From Variovorax boronicumulans (GTDB lineage Bacteria > Pseudomonadota > Gammaproteobacteria > Burkholderiales > Burkholderiaceae_C): a stretch of 64,000 nt of DNA. This document shows positions 24,670 through 32,668 of this stretch, one piece after another. Each line of letters begins with the position of its first letter. The first letter of the stretch is position 1. The notes beneath the pieces were generated by a model. That model had not been told where the DNA came from. It searched no databases and saw only the letters and a list, made by a program, of their open reading frames with translations. The stretch is from positions 1-64,000 of the forward strand of contig NZ_VEDO01000013.1 of assembly GCF_007677875.1 (NCBI RefSeq), read 5' to 3'. The translations under genes were made by a program, and so were the position numbers.

Positions 24670-25587
24670 ATGAAGCTGCAAGGCGAAGTGATCGCGACCG
24701 GGCTGCGCTTTCCGGAAGGCCCCGTCGCGCTGCCGGACGGCAGCGTGCTGGTCGTCGAGATCGAAGGCGCGCGCCTCGTGCGCATCCAGGCCGGCCGCAC
24801 GCCGCAGGTCGTCGCCGAACTCGGTGGCGGGCCCAACGGCGCCGCGCTGGGGCCGGACGGCCACTGCTACGTCTGCAACAACGGCGGCTTCAGCTGGCGC
24901 ACCGATGACGGCGTCACACGGCCGACCGGGCCGAAGGCGGGCTACGTGGGCGGCGCCATTCAGCGCGTGAATCTGGCCAGCGGCGCGGTGGAGACGCTCT
25001 ACACGCACTGCGAGGGCGCGCCGCTGCACGGCCCCAACGACATCGTGTTCGACGGGCAGGGCGGCTTCTGGTTCACCGACTTCGGCAAGTTCTTCGAGGA
25101 CCGTTACCTGCGCGGCGGGGTGTTCTACGCCCGTACCGACGGCAGCCTGATCCGGCGCGTGGCCCACCCTGTGCTGACGCCCAACGGCATCGGCCTGTCG
25201 CCGGACGGCCGCACCCTCTATGTCGCCGAGACCGAGACCAGCCGCCTGTGGGCCTATCCGGTCGAGGGACCCGGGCAGGTCGGCCTCGAGGCCTGGCCAT
25301 CGCCCAACGGCGGCCGGCTGCTGCACGGCCTGCCGGGCTACCAGCGCTTCGATTCGCTGGCCGTGGAGGAGGGCGGCAACATCTGCGTCGCGACCCTGGT
25401 GCGCGGCGGCATCCACGTGTTCTCGCCGGCCGGCGAACTGCTGGAGTTCCACGAAGCCCCCGAGGGCTACTGCACCAACATCTGTTTCGGCGGCCCCGAC
25501 CGCCGCACCGCCTTCATCACCTTGTCGGGCACCGGCCAGTTGCTAGCCGTGCGCTGGCCGCGCCCCGGCCTGGCCCTGATGCACTGA
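24670..25587 (+). CDS. SMP-30/gluconolactonase-family lactone hydrolase
   Basis: 305 aa from the ATG at 24670, chosen because GAGGAGAACACC lies immediately upstream; an ATG at 24652 overlapping livF is possible. Six-bladed propeller repeats with the metal ligands expected in FPEGPVALPDG (Glu), GPNDIVFDGQGGFWFTD (Asn) and NGIGLSPDG (Asp). Such enzymes open sugar or hydroxy-acid lactones with a divalent metal. Its place at the end of the transporter operon suggests that a lactone is the imported substrate or an intermediate. Confidence 0.83.
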   Translation: MKLQGEVIATGLRFPEGPVALPDGSVLVVEIEGARLVRIQAGRTPQVVAELGGGPNGAALGPDGHCYVCNNGGFSWRTDDGVTRPTGPKAGYVGGAIQRVNLASGAVETLYTHCEGAPLHGPNDIVFDGQGGFWFTDFGKFFEDRYLRGGVFYARTDGSLIRRVAHPVLTPNGIGLSPDGRTLYVAETETSRLWAYPVEGPGQVGLEAWPSPNGGRLLHGLPGYQRFDSLAVEEGGNICVATLVRGGIHVFSPAGELLEFHEAPEGYCTNICFGGPDRRTAFITLSGTGQLLAVRWPRPGLALMH

Positions 25588-25594
25588 TTCCGTC

Positions 25595-25642
25595 CCACCG
25601 ACCCGCGCGCGGCCGACAAGGCTGCAGGCGATGGGTCGGTGG
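25595..25642 (+). terminator. Stem-loop after the lactonase gene
   Basis: Arms CCACCGACCC (25595-25604) and GGGTCGGTGG (25633-25642) are perfectly complementary over 10 bp, with a 28-nt loop, 8 bp after the stop codon. Only a short ATTT follows, so it is an incomplete intrinsic terminator or an mRNA-end stabiliser. Confidence 0.4.
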
Positions 25643-25652
25643 ATTTCCCAAA

Positions 25653-25670
25653 AGAATGCATTCTGCATTG
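25653..25670. promoter_or_regulatory. AGAATGCA-N3-TGCATT operator before the hydratase/CoA-transferase operon
   Basis: AGAATGCATTCTGCATTG contains the left arm AGAATGCA, a 3-bp spacer and TGCATT, matching the symmetric site at 17147. It also contains the perfect 12-bp palindrome AGAATGCATTCT. It lies 35 bp before the ATG at 25705, so this operon shares the regulator of the ABC operon. Confidence 0.6.
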
Positions 25671-25704
25671 TTCGTCGGTTTTTGCCACCCTAGGAGAGAG
25701 TTGA

Positions 25705-26946
25705 ATGAGCACCGCTACCCTGACCGAAGCACCCGTGAAGACCCAGCCCGCGCCGCAAGGCGAGGTCGGCCATGCGCCGGCCGAAGGCCGCATCACCGAC
25801 CAGGCCGTGGCCGACGCACGCGCCATGATCGGCCTGCACCTGCGCCCTGAAGGCCCTTACCTGCAGGACGCCACGGCTGACACGCTGCGCAACTGGTGCA
25901 ACGGCATCGGCGACCTGAATCCGCTGTACCGCGACGTGGGCTATGGCGCGGGCACGCGCTACGGCTCGGTGGTCGGCCACCCGATGTTCCCCATGGCCTT
26001 CGGCTGGCTGGGCCGCACGCGCTGGGGCCTGCCCGGCGTGCACGGCTTCTATGCCGGCAACGACTGGGAGCTGTTCCGCCATGTGCGTCCGGGCGACCGC
26101 ATTACAGCCATCGAGCGTGTGGTCGGTGTCGAGGAGAAGGAAAGCAAGTTCTCCGGCCGCCTGGTGCTGCAGTATGTGGAGGCCTGCTACTACAACCAGC
26201 GCAGCGAACTGGTCGCGCGGGGCCTGGGTACCTGCACGCGGCACGAACGCAAGGCGGCGCGCGACACCGGCAAGTACGCGGAGATCGAGCAGTACCAGTA
26301 CAGCAACGAGGAGCACGACCGCATCGACGAGATCGTGCTCAACGAGCCGAAGAACATCCGCGGCGCCAACGTGCGCTACTGGGAGGAGGTGCAGGAGGGC
26401 GAGCAGCTTCCGACCATCGCGCGCGGCCCGCTGTCGCTGATGGACACCATGGGCTTTCTGGTCGGGTGCGGCCGTGGCCACACGCACGGCGTGGTGTTGC
26501 AGGCAGCGGTCAAGCACCCGGGCCACTTCTTCCGCAACCCCGAAGCCGGCGGCGGCGTGGAGTACACGGGCATCGGCCACCACCGCGAGTCGGTGGCCAA
26601 GGAAGTCGGCGTGCCGGGCACCTACGACTACGGCCCGCAGCGCTCGTCCTGGATGGCCACGTTGATCACCAACTGGATGGGCGACGCCGGCTACCTCAAG
26701 CGCGTGCGCACCGAGATGCGGCGCTTCAACATCGTCGGCGACACCACCTTCTGCAAGGCCAAGGTGGTGCGCAAGTACGTGAAGGACAACGTGGGCCTGG
26801 TTGACATCGAGATCGCGGCCGAGAACCAGCGCGGCGAGGTCACCACGCCGGGCCTGGCCACGGTGGCGCTGCCCTCGCGCAATGTGAAGCTGCCCGCCTT
26901 CATCGACGGCGCGGCCATCGACCTGGAGCTGCCGGTCACCCGCTGA
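25705..26946 (+). CDS. Large MaoC/FAS1-like double-hotdog acyl-CoA hydratase
   Basis: Protein of 413 aa, paralogous to the 9311-10450 gene product (shared GIGDLNPLYRDVGYG, GLPGVHGFYAGNDWE, YDYGPQRSSWMATLITNWMG). N-terminal FAS1-like dehydratase half and a C-terminal hotdog half beginning near YWEEVQEGEQLPTIARGPLS. Start ATG after TAGGAGAGAGTTGA. First gene of hydratase-CoA-transferase-CoA-transferase-CitE lyase, the same enzyme classes used in itaconate and citramalate breakdown (CoA-transferase, hydratase, citramalyl-CoA lyase). Predicted to hydrate a branched enoyl-CoA; substrate not proved. Confidence 0.75.
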   Translation: MSTATLTEAPVKTQPAPQGEVGHAPAEGRITDQAVADARAMIGLHLRPEGPYLQDATADTLRNWCNGIGDLNPLYRDVGYGAGTRYGSVVGHPMFPMAFGWLGRTRWGLPGVHGFYAGNDWELFRHVRPGDRITAIERVVGVEEKESKFSGRLVLQYVEACYYNQRSELVARGLGTCTRHERKAARDTGKYAEIEQYQYSNEEHDRIDEIVLNEPKNIRGANVRYWEEVQEGEQLPTIARGPLSLMDTMGFLVGCGRGHTHGVVLQAAVKHPGHFFRNPEAGGGVEYTGIGHHRESVAKEVGVPGTYDYGPQRSSWMATLITNWMGDAGYLKRVRTEMRRFNIVGDTTFCKAKVVRKYVKDNVGLVDIEIAAENQRGEVTTPGLATVALPSRNVKLPAFIDGAAIDLELPVTR

Positions 26947-26953
26947 AGACGCC

Positions 26954-28138
26954 ATGCCTCTGCACCCCTCCCCATCCTCCGAGGCGCAGCTGTCCGGCGC
27001 CAGCCTCCCGCTCGCGGGCTGCCTGGTCGTCGAGCGCGCGCGCACCGTGGCGGCCGCCTACGCGGGCCGGCTGCTGGCGTCCATGGGCGCCCAGGTCGTC
27101 ATGGCCGAGCCGGCCGGCGGCTCGCCACTGCGCGCGGCGCCGCCGTGGCTGGACGACGGCGGCACCAGTGCGCTGTTCGCCCACCTGGGCGCGGGCAAGC
27201 GCAGCCTGGTCTGCGACCTGGCGGACGAGGGAGGGCGTGCCAGGCTGGACGCCGAACTGGCGCGCGCGCACATCTTCATCGACGACACGCCGCTGCGCGC
27301 CCGCGCCACGCTGGGGCTGGACGCGGATGCCGTGACCGCACGCCATCCGCACCTCGTGCACGTGAGCGTGCTGCCCTTCGGCGCCAGCGGTCCCAAGGCC
27401 GACTGGGACGGCGAGGAGGTCAACCTGCTGCACGCCAGCGGGGAGGGCTTCCTGCTGCCCAACGGGCTCTCGCACGAGCTGTTTCCGGACCGGCCGCCGC
27501 TCAAGATCTACGGCCACTTCGCGGGTTACCAGGGCGGCGCCATGGCCACCATGGCCGCGCTGGCGGCCTGGTGGTCGCAGCCGGCCACGGGCGGGCAGTT
27601 CGTCGACGTGTCGGTGCAGGACGCCAACCTCTGCGTGGGCTCGTTCGCGTTGCAACGCCTGGGCGATGGCTCGCTCGAACACCGCGCGACGCGCAGCTTT
27701 CGCTACGGCGGCGTGTTCCAGGCGGCCGATGGCTACCTGGAACTGCTGACCCTGGAAGACAGGCAATGGCATGCGCTGGTCGAGATGCTGGACCGGCCCG
27801 ACTGGGCCCTGGAGCCGGCCCTGGCCGACCCACTGGAGCGCAGCCGGCGCGGCGACGAGATCAACGCCCACATCCGCGCCTGGATGGCGCAGCATGCGGT
27901 GGACGACATCGTGCGCCGTGCCCAGTCGCTGGGCGTGCCGGCCGGCAAGTACCGCACGCCGGCCGAGGTCGCGGGCGGTGCACACGAGCAGGCGCGTGGC
28001 CTGTTCGCCCAGGCCCAGCTGGCCGATGGCCGCCAGGTGCCTGTGCTGCGCGCGCCCTTCCAGTTCCGTTGCACGCCGCTGGCCCACACCGTGGCCGTGC
28101 CCGCACTCAACGAGATGGCCGGGGAGGCCACGGCATGA
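26954..28138 (+). CDS. Class III CoA-transferase-like protein lacking the expected catalytic Asp
   Basis: Protein of 394 aa with the CaiB/BaiF fold: LAGCLVVERARTVAAAYAGR, ASMGAQVVMAEPAGGSPLR, and GGQFVDVSVQDANLCVG. Where other members here read xxDxxxG (VDQLTG, HDQFAG, MDHAAG), this one reads KIYGHFAGYQGG, with no aspartate. It is followed, with a 4-bp ATGA overlap, by a normal CoA-transferase. It may therefore be a structural or substrate-selecting partner in a heteromer, or an active enzyme with different chemistry. It starts 7 bp after the hydratase stop. Confidence 0.75.
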   Translation: MPLHPSPSSEAQLSGASLPLAGCLVVERARTVAAAYAGRLLASMGAQVVMAEPAGGSPLRAAPPWLDDGGTSALFAHLGAGKRSLVCDLADEGGRARLDAELARAHIFIDDTPLRARATLGLDADAVTARHPHLVHVSVLPFGASGPKADWDGEEVNLLHASGEGFLLPNGLSHELFPDRPPLKIYGHFAGYQGGAMATMAALAAWWSQPATGGQFVDVSVQDANLCVGSFALQRLGDGSLEHRATRSFRYGGVFQAADGYLELLTLEDRQWHALVEMLDRPDWALEPALADPLERSRRGDEINAHIRAWMAQHAVDDIVRRAQSLGVPAGKYRTPAEVAGGAHEQARGLFAQAQLADGRQVPVLRAPFQFRCTPLAHTVAVPALNEMAGEATA

Positions 28139-29343
28139 CAACCACCACCGCAGCCCGCGCGCCCCTGGCCGGCGTGCGCATCGCCGACTTCACGATCCAC
28201 GCGGCCGGCCCGTTCTGCACGCACCTGCTCTCGCAGCTAGGTGCCGAGTGCATCAAGGTCGAGAGCCGCACGCGGCCGGACGCGTTCCGCAAGCCGCACG
28301 CGGTCTACGGCCGCATGCAGGCCGCCACCTTCGACCAGGTCTCGGCCAACAAGCTGTCGGTGCGGCTGAACCTCAAGCACCCTGAGGCCGTGGCCCTGGC
28401 CAAGCGCCTGGTCGTGGCGACCGACGTGGCGGCCGAGAGCTTCCGGCCCGGCGTCATGCAACGCCTCGGGCTGGACTTCGAGGCGCTGCGCGCGGCCAAG
28501 CCCGATGTGGTGCTGCTGTCGCTCTCGTCCTGCGGGCAGAGCGGGCCGGACTCGCACTTCGCGGGCTACGCACCGCTGTTCGGCGCCTGGGGCGGCCTGG
28601 GCTGGATGAGCGGCTACAGCGACGGTCCGCCCGTGGAGATGCGCCACGTGATGGACCACGCCGCAGGCCTGCACGCGGCGTTGGCCACGATCGCGGCGCT
28701 GCACCAGCGGCGCCGCACGGGCCAGGCCCAGCACGTAGACCTGGCCGCGCGCGAGGTGGCCTCGGCCATGGTCGGCGACGCGCTCGTGCTCGCGGGCGCG
28801 GGCCTGGTGCCGCCGCGGCCCGGCAATGCCGACGCGTTGCTCGCGCCGCACGGCGTCTACGCCACGGCGCAGCCGGACCGCTGGCTCACACTCGCGGTGC
28901 GCGACGATGCGCAATGGCGCGCCTTGCTGAACGTGCTGGGCCAGCAGGATGCAGACGTGCGCTTCGCCAGTGCCGCAGGCCGCCGGCAGCACCGCGAGGC
29001 GCTGGACCAGCAACTCGGCACCTGGCTGGCCACGCAGGACGGCGACGCACTGGCTGCGCGCCTGCAACAGGCCGGCGTCAGCGCCCATGTGTCCTGGAAC
29101 ATGCAGGACATCGCGGACGACCCGCACCTGAACGCGCGGCGTGCGCTGACCCCGGTCGAAGGCCCAGGCATCGCTCCGCGCCTGGCTGTCGGCGCGCCGG
29201 CCCGCTTCGGTGGCACCGGCGATGTCGGCATCCGGCGCCTGACCCCGGCGCTGGGCCAGGACGAGGACTATGTGTTCGGCGACTTGCTGGGCCTGAGCCG
29301 GGCCCAGCGCGACGTGCTGGAACAGCGCGAGGTGATTCTGTGA
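28135..29343 (+). CDS. Class III (CaiB/BaiF) CoA-transferase
   Basis: Protein of 402 aa. LAGVRIADFTIHAAGPFCTH, LSQLGAECIKVESRTRPDAF, KLSVRLNLKHPEAVALAKRL and the expected catalytic aspartate in VMDHAAGLHAALATIAAL. The start overlaps the preceding paralogue by 4 bp. The two probably form a complex that moves CoA to a dicarboxylic acid. A two-subunit arrangement of this family is known for the succinyl-CoA:malate transferase of the 3-hydroxypropionate cycle. Confidence 0.85.
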   Translation: MTTTTAARAPLAGVRIADFTIHAAGPFCTHLLSQLGAECIKVESRTRPDAFRKPHAVYGRMQAATFDQVSANKLSVRLNLKHPEAVALAKRLVVATDVAAESFRPGVMQRLGLDFEALRAAKPDVVLLSLSSCGQSGPDSHFAGYAPLFGAWGGLGWMSGYSDGPPVEMRHVMDHAAGLHAALATIAALHQRRRTGQAQHVDLAAREVASAMVGDALVLAGAGLVPPRPGNADALLAPHGVYATAQPDRWLTLAVRDDAQWRALLNVLGQQDADVRFASAAGRRQHREALDQQLGTWLATQDGDALAARLQQAGVSAHVSWNMQDIADDPHLNARRALTPVEGPGIAPRLAVGAPARFGGTGDVGIRRLTPALGQDEDYVFGDLLGLSRAQRDVLEQREVIL

Positions 29344-29402
29344 GCACCGCCGGGCCGCACCAAGGTGCTCAGCACCGCAGCGCGCAGCGCGAAGGTTTTC
29401 GC

Positions 29403-30218
29403 ATGGACCGCGCGCGACCCGACCGCAGCCTGCTGTTCGTGCCGGGCCATCGGCCCGAGCGCTTCGACAAGGCCGCGGCCAGCGGCGCCCATGCACTCGT
29501 GCTGGACCTCGAGGACGCTGTCGCACCCGACGACAAGCCACGGGCCCGCGAACACGTGGCCGACTGGCTCGCGGCCGGGCATGTCGCCTTCGTGCGCGTC
29601 AACGCGGCCGACACGCCCTGGCATGCCGAGGACCTGCGCACGCTGGCCGCCGCACCCAAAGTGGGCGTGATGCTGCCCAAGGCCGATGCCGCGCGCATGG
29701 CGGCCGTGGTGCAGGCCCTGCCGGGCCGGCGCGCCATCGCGCTGCTCGAAAGCGTCACCGGCTACCAGGAGCTGGCCTGGCTGGCGGCCGTACCCGGCCT
29801 GGAGCGCATCGCCTTCGGCAGCGTGGACTTCGCGGCCGAGACCGGCATCGCCGACGAGGGCGAGGCACTCACGGCCGTGCGCACGCAGATCGTGCTGCAG
29901 TCGCTGGCGGCAGGCCTGGCGCCGCCCATCGACGGCGTGAGCCTGGGCTTCGCCGATGCGCAGGCCCTGCTGGCCGAGGCGCGGCGCTCGCGCGCACTGG
30001 GCTTCGGCGGCAAGCTCTGCATCCATCCTGCGCAGCTGGCGGCCGTGCACGCGGCCTTCGCACCCACGGCCGCCGAGCAGGCCTGGGCCGCGCGCGTGCT
30101 CTCTGCCTTCGAGGCCAGCGGCGGCGCCGCGACGGCCGTGGACGGCAAGATGGTGGACAAGCCCGTGGTCGAGCGCGCGCGCCGGCTGCTGGCCGAACCC
30201 GCGGCGGCGGCCCTCTAG
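29403..30218 (+). CDS. CitE-like beta-hydroxyacyl-CoA lyase (HpcH/HpaI family)
   Basis: Protein of 271 aa, a TIM-barrel lyase: RSLLFVPGHRPERFDKA, ALVLDLEDAVAPDDKPRARE with the metal-binding acidic residues, LLESVTGYQELAWLA, AFGSVDFAAETGI, and GFGGKLCIHPAQL. Relatives include citramalyl-CoA, malyl-CoA and beta-methylmalyl-CoA lyases, which split a hydroxyacyl-CoA into two smaller pieces. ATG at 29403 has GAAGG upstream; a GTG at 29340 overlapping the transferase stop is the alternative. As last enzyme of the module it would release acetyl-CoA, pyruvate or glyoxylate. Confidence 0.83.
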   Translation: MDRARPDRSLLFVPGHRPERFDKAAASGAHALVLDLEDAVAPDDKPRAREHVADWLAAGHVAFVRVNAADTPWHAEDLRTLAAAPKVGVMLPKADAARMAAVVQALPGRRAIALLESVTGYQELAWLAAVPGLERIAFGSVDFAAETGIADEGEALTAVRTQIVLQSLAAGLAPPIDGVSLGFADAQALLAEARRSRALGFGGKLCIHPAQLAAVHAAFAPTAAEQAWAARVLSAFEASGGAATAVDGKMVDKPVVERARRLLAEPAAAAL

Positions 30219-30316
30219 AATGCGCGCGCAGCGGCCGGCCCTCCCGACGGGGCACCTCCTGCCACACCCATGCAGGGTGTCGCCGGCCAAATCACAGGCC
30301 CGACAGGCGACGGCAC

Positions 30317-30958
30317 ATGGATTACCGAACCAAGGAAGAACAGGTCGCCGACTACCTGCGCGAGCGCATCCTGTCCGGCGTCTACCCGCGCGGCTCGCGG
30401 CTCAAGCAGGCCGAGATCGCGGAGCAGCTGCACCTGAGCATCACGCCCGTGCGCGAGGCGCTCAAGCTGCTCGAGGCCGAGGGCTACATCGGCGGCGACT
30501 CCTACCGTGGTGCACGCGTGGCGGACTTCGACGCTGCGGCCACGGGCGAGATCCTGCAGCTGCGCCTGCTGCTGGAGACCCAGCTCGTGCGCGCCTGCGC
30601 CGAACGGGTCACGGCCCAGGACATCGCCGAGCTGCGCAAGCTGGCCGACGAATTCGCCGAGGCCTTCCGCTCCGGCGACCGGGCCACGGCGCGCGGCATC
30701 AACTACCGGTTGCACCGGCGCATGTACGACATCGCGGCCCTGCCGCAGACCCTGCATTTCGTGCAGATCCTGTGGGCGCGCTACCCCTTCGACCTGATCA
30801 ACGCGGCGCAGGACCGGGGCCAGGGCGCGGTCGAGGAACACGAAGAGATCCTGCAGGCCCTGACCACGGGCGACAGCGCGGGCGCCATGCTGGCCATGCG
30901 CCGGCACATCGAATCGGGCTGGACGGTCCTCAAGGCCGTGCAGCCGACCGAAGGCTAG
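30317..30958 (+). CDS. GntR-family (FCD subfamily) transcriptional regulator
   Basis: Protein of 213 aa. Winged helix: EEQVADYLRERILSGVYPRG, AEIAEQLHLSITPVREALKL, then a helical FCD ligand domain (LLETQLVRACAERVTAQDIA, EEHEEILQALTTGDSAGAML, MRRHIESGW). It lies 98 bp after the CitE gene on the same strand. An AGAATGC half-site occurs at 30217-30223. It is the best candidate for binding the AGAATGCA-N3-TGCATTCT sites at 17.1, 17.4 and 25.7 kb and so for controlling the whole importer-hydratase-lyase regulon. Confidence 0.85.
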   Translation: MDYRTKEEQVADYLRERILSGVYPRGSRLKQAEIAEQLHLSITPVREALKLLEAEGYIGGDSYRGARVADFDAAATGEILQLRLLLETQLVRACAERVTAQDIAELRKLADEFAEAFRSGDRATARGINYRLHRRMYDIAALPQTLHFVQILWARYPFDLINAAQDRGQGAVEEHEEILQALTTGDSAGAMLAMRRHIESGWTVLKAVQPTEG

Positions 30959-31061
30959 TGCCTTCGCCGCCATCCGGGGCGGCTGCCATTTCCATGGGCT
31001 CCAACGCCGCATCCGCGGCGGGGCGCAGCCATGGCCGGACCCATTTCAAAAGGAGACAGAC

Positions 31062-32054
31062 ATGAACTCTCGCCAGTTGCAACGCGTTCGCCGCAGCCTG
31101 TTGGCCGCCCTGGCATTCACCGGGCTTGGCGCACTGTGCCCGGCCCAGGCCACAACGGCCTGGCCCGACAAGCCCATCCGCATCCTCGTGCCCTATAGCG
31201 CGGGGCAGGGCGCCGACATCCTCGCGCGCGTGATGGCGCAGGAACTCACGAAGTCGCTGGGCCAGACCGTCTATGTCGAAAACAAGGCCGGCGCGGGCGG
31301 CAACATCGGCACGGCGCTGGCGGCCAAGGCGCCTGCCGACGGCTACACCTTCCTGCTCGGCACCAACGCGACCCATGCGGCCAACGGCTTCCTCTACCAG
31401 AGCCCGGGCTTCGACGCGGCCACCGACTTCGACGCCGTGGCCATGCTGGGCCTGTTGCCCATGGTGGTCTGCACCTCGGCACCGGACCTGCCGGCCAACG
31501 GCATCGCGCAGCTCGTCGACAAGGCGCGCGCCAAGCCCGACAGCTTGAACGTCGGCCTGCCCAGCACCTCGTCGGCCGTGATCTTCGCGCACTTCGTCAA
31601 GACCGCGCAGGCGCCGCTGTTCGGCGTCAAGTACAAGGCCTCGGCCCAGTCCATGACCGACGTGCTGGGCGGGCAGATTCCGCTCGTGATCGACACCGTG
31701 ATCGCGGCGCGGCCGCATCTCGCCTCCGGCAAGCTCAAGGCCCTGGGCGTGACCACGCTCAAGGAGACCGAGGTGCTGCCCGGCGTGAAGTCGCTGGCCG
31801 AGCAGGGCGTGCAGGGCTTCGAGTTCGTGCCCTGGGACGCCTTCTTCGCCCCGCGTGGCACGCCCGCGCCCGTCGCGCAAAAGTTCGCCGAGCATGTGCA
31901 GCGCGCCATGGAGCAGCCCGAACTGCGCCGCAAGCTGCTCGACACGGGCCTGGAGCCGCGCTTCATGGGCCCTGCCGAGCTGCACACCTTCGTGGCATCC
32001 GAACGCCAGCGCTGGGGCGACATCATCAAGGCCGCCGGCATACGCGCGGATTGA
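31062..32054 (+). CDS. Bug/TctC-family periplasmic solute receptor
   Basis: Protein of 330 aa with a Sec signal (RSLLAALAFTGLGALCPAQA) then WPDKPIRILVPYSAGQGADI, VYVENKAGAGGNIGT and a C-terminal region typical of Bug proteins. Start ATG after AAAAGGAGACAGAC. It resembles the receptor at 11818 in the rare GQGxD and LLGTNATHAAN-like segments, so the two may bind related ligands. The isochorismatase-like gene follows directly. Confidence 0.88.
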   Translation: MNSRQLQRVRRSLLAALAFTGLGALCPAQATTAWPDKPIRILVPYSAGQGADILARVMAQELTKSLGQTVYVENKAGAGGNIGTALAAKAPADGYTFLLGTNATHAANGFLYQSPGFDAATDFDAVAMLGLLPMVVCTSAPDLPANGIAQLVDKARAKPDSLNVGLPSTSSAVIFAHFVKTAQAPLFGVKYKASAQSMTDVLGGQIPLVIDTVIAARPHLASGKLKALGVTTLKETEVLPGVKSLAEQGVQGFEFVPWDAFFAPRGTPAPVAQKFAEHVQRAMEQPELRRKLLDTGLEPRFMGPAELHTFVASERQRWGDIIKAAGIRAD

Positions 32055-32083
32055 CCCCTCAACACTTCGACAAGGAGCTTGCT

Positions 32084-32665
32084 TTGACGACTTCGATCTA
32101 CCTCGTGCTGGACATGGAGAACGACCTCGTGCACGCCGACGGGGTCAACTACAAGGCGGCCTACGCCGAGCAGGTCGAGGCGCGCCGCATCGTGCCGAAC
32201 ACCCGGGCCGCCATCGACAAGGCGCGCGCGGCCGGCCTGCGCATCGGCTTCGTGCGCGTGGGCTTCTCGGCCGACTACCGCGAATGCCCGCCGAACTCGC
32301 CGATCTTCTCGGCCGCGCGCACGCGCGGCGTGTTCCAGCTCGGCACCTGGGGCACGCAGACGCACCCCGACCTGGGCCAGCAGGCGGGCGACTTCGACAT
32401 CGTCAAGCACCGCGTGAGTCCGTTCTACGCCACCAGCCTGGAGGCCATCCTGCGCGCCCAGGGCACCACGCGCATCTATTGCTCAGGCGTGTCGACCAAC
32501 GCCGTGGTGCAGGCCATGGTGCGCGAAGGCCACGACCGCGACTTCGAGATGGTGCTGCTGGAGGACTGCTGCTGCGCGCCCAGCGCCGAGGAGCATGCCA
32601 ATGCGGTGCAGGGACTCAAGCGCTTCTGCCAGCTCAGCAGTTCCCGCGAGGTGGTGTTTTCCTGA
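32084..32665 (+). CDS. Isochorismatase-like hydrolase lacking the catalytic Cys
   Basis: 193 aa from TTG at 32084, chosen because CAAGGAG lies just upstream; a TTG at 32051 overlapping the Bug stop is open too. The fold is clear: LVLDMENDLVHADG with the catalytic aspartate, DIVKHRVSPFYATSLEAIL with the lysine, and CSGVSTNAVVQAMVREG. In cysteine hydrolases this last motif is GVxTNxCV; here NAVV, so the nucleophilic cysteine is absent, as in true isochorismatases and PhzD. It may hydrolyse an enol ether or act on another non-amide substrate. Confidence 0.75.
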   Translation: MTTSIYLVLDMENDLVHADGVNYKAAYAEQVEARRIVPNTRAAIDKARAAGLRIGFVRVGFSADYRECPPNSPIFSAARTRGVFQLGTWGTQTHPDLGQQAGDFDIVKHRVSPFYATSLEAILRAQGTTRIYCSGVSTNAVVQAMVREGHDRDFEMVLLEDCCCAPSAEEHANAVQGLKRFCQLSSSREVVFS

Positions 32666-32668
32666 GCT

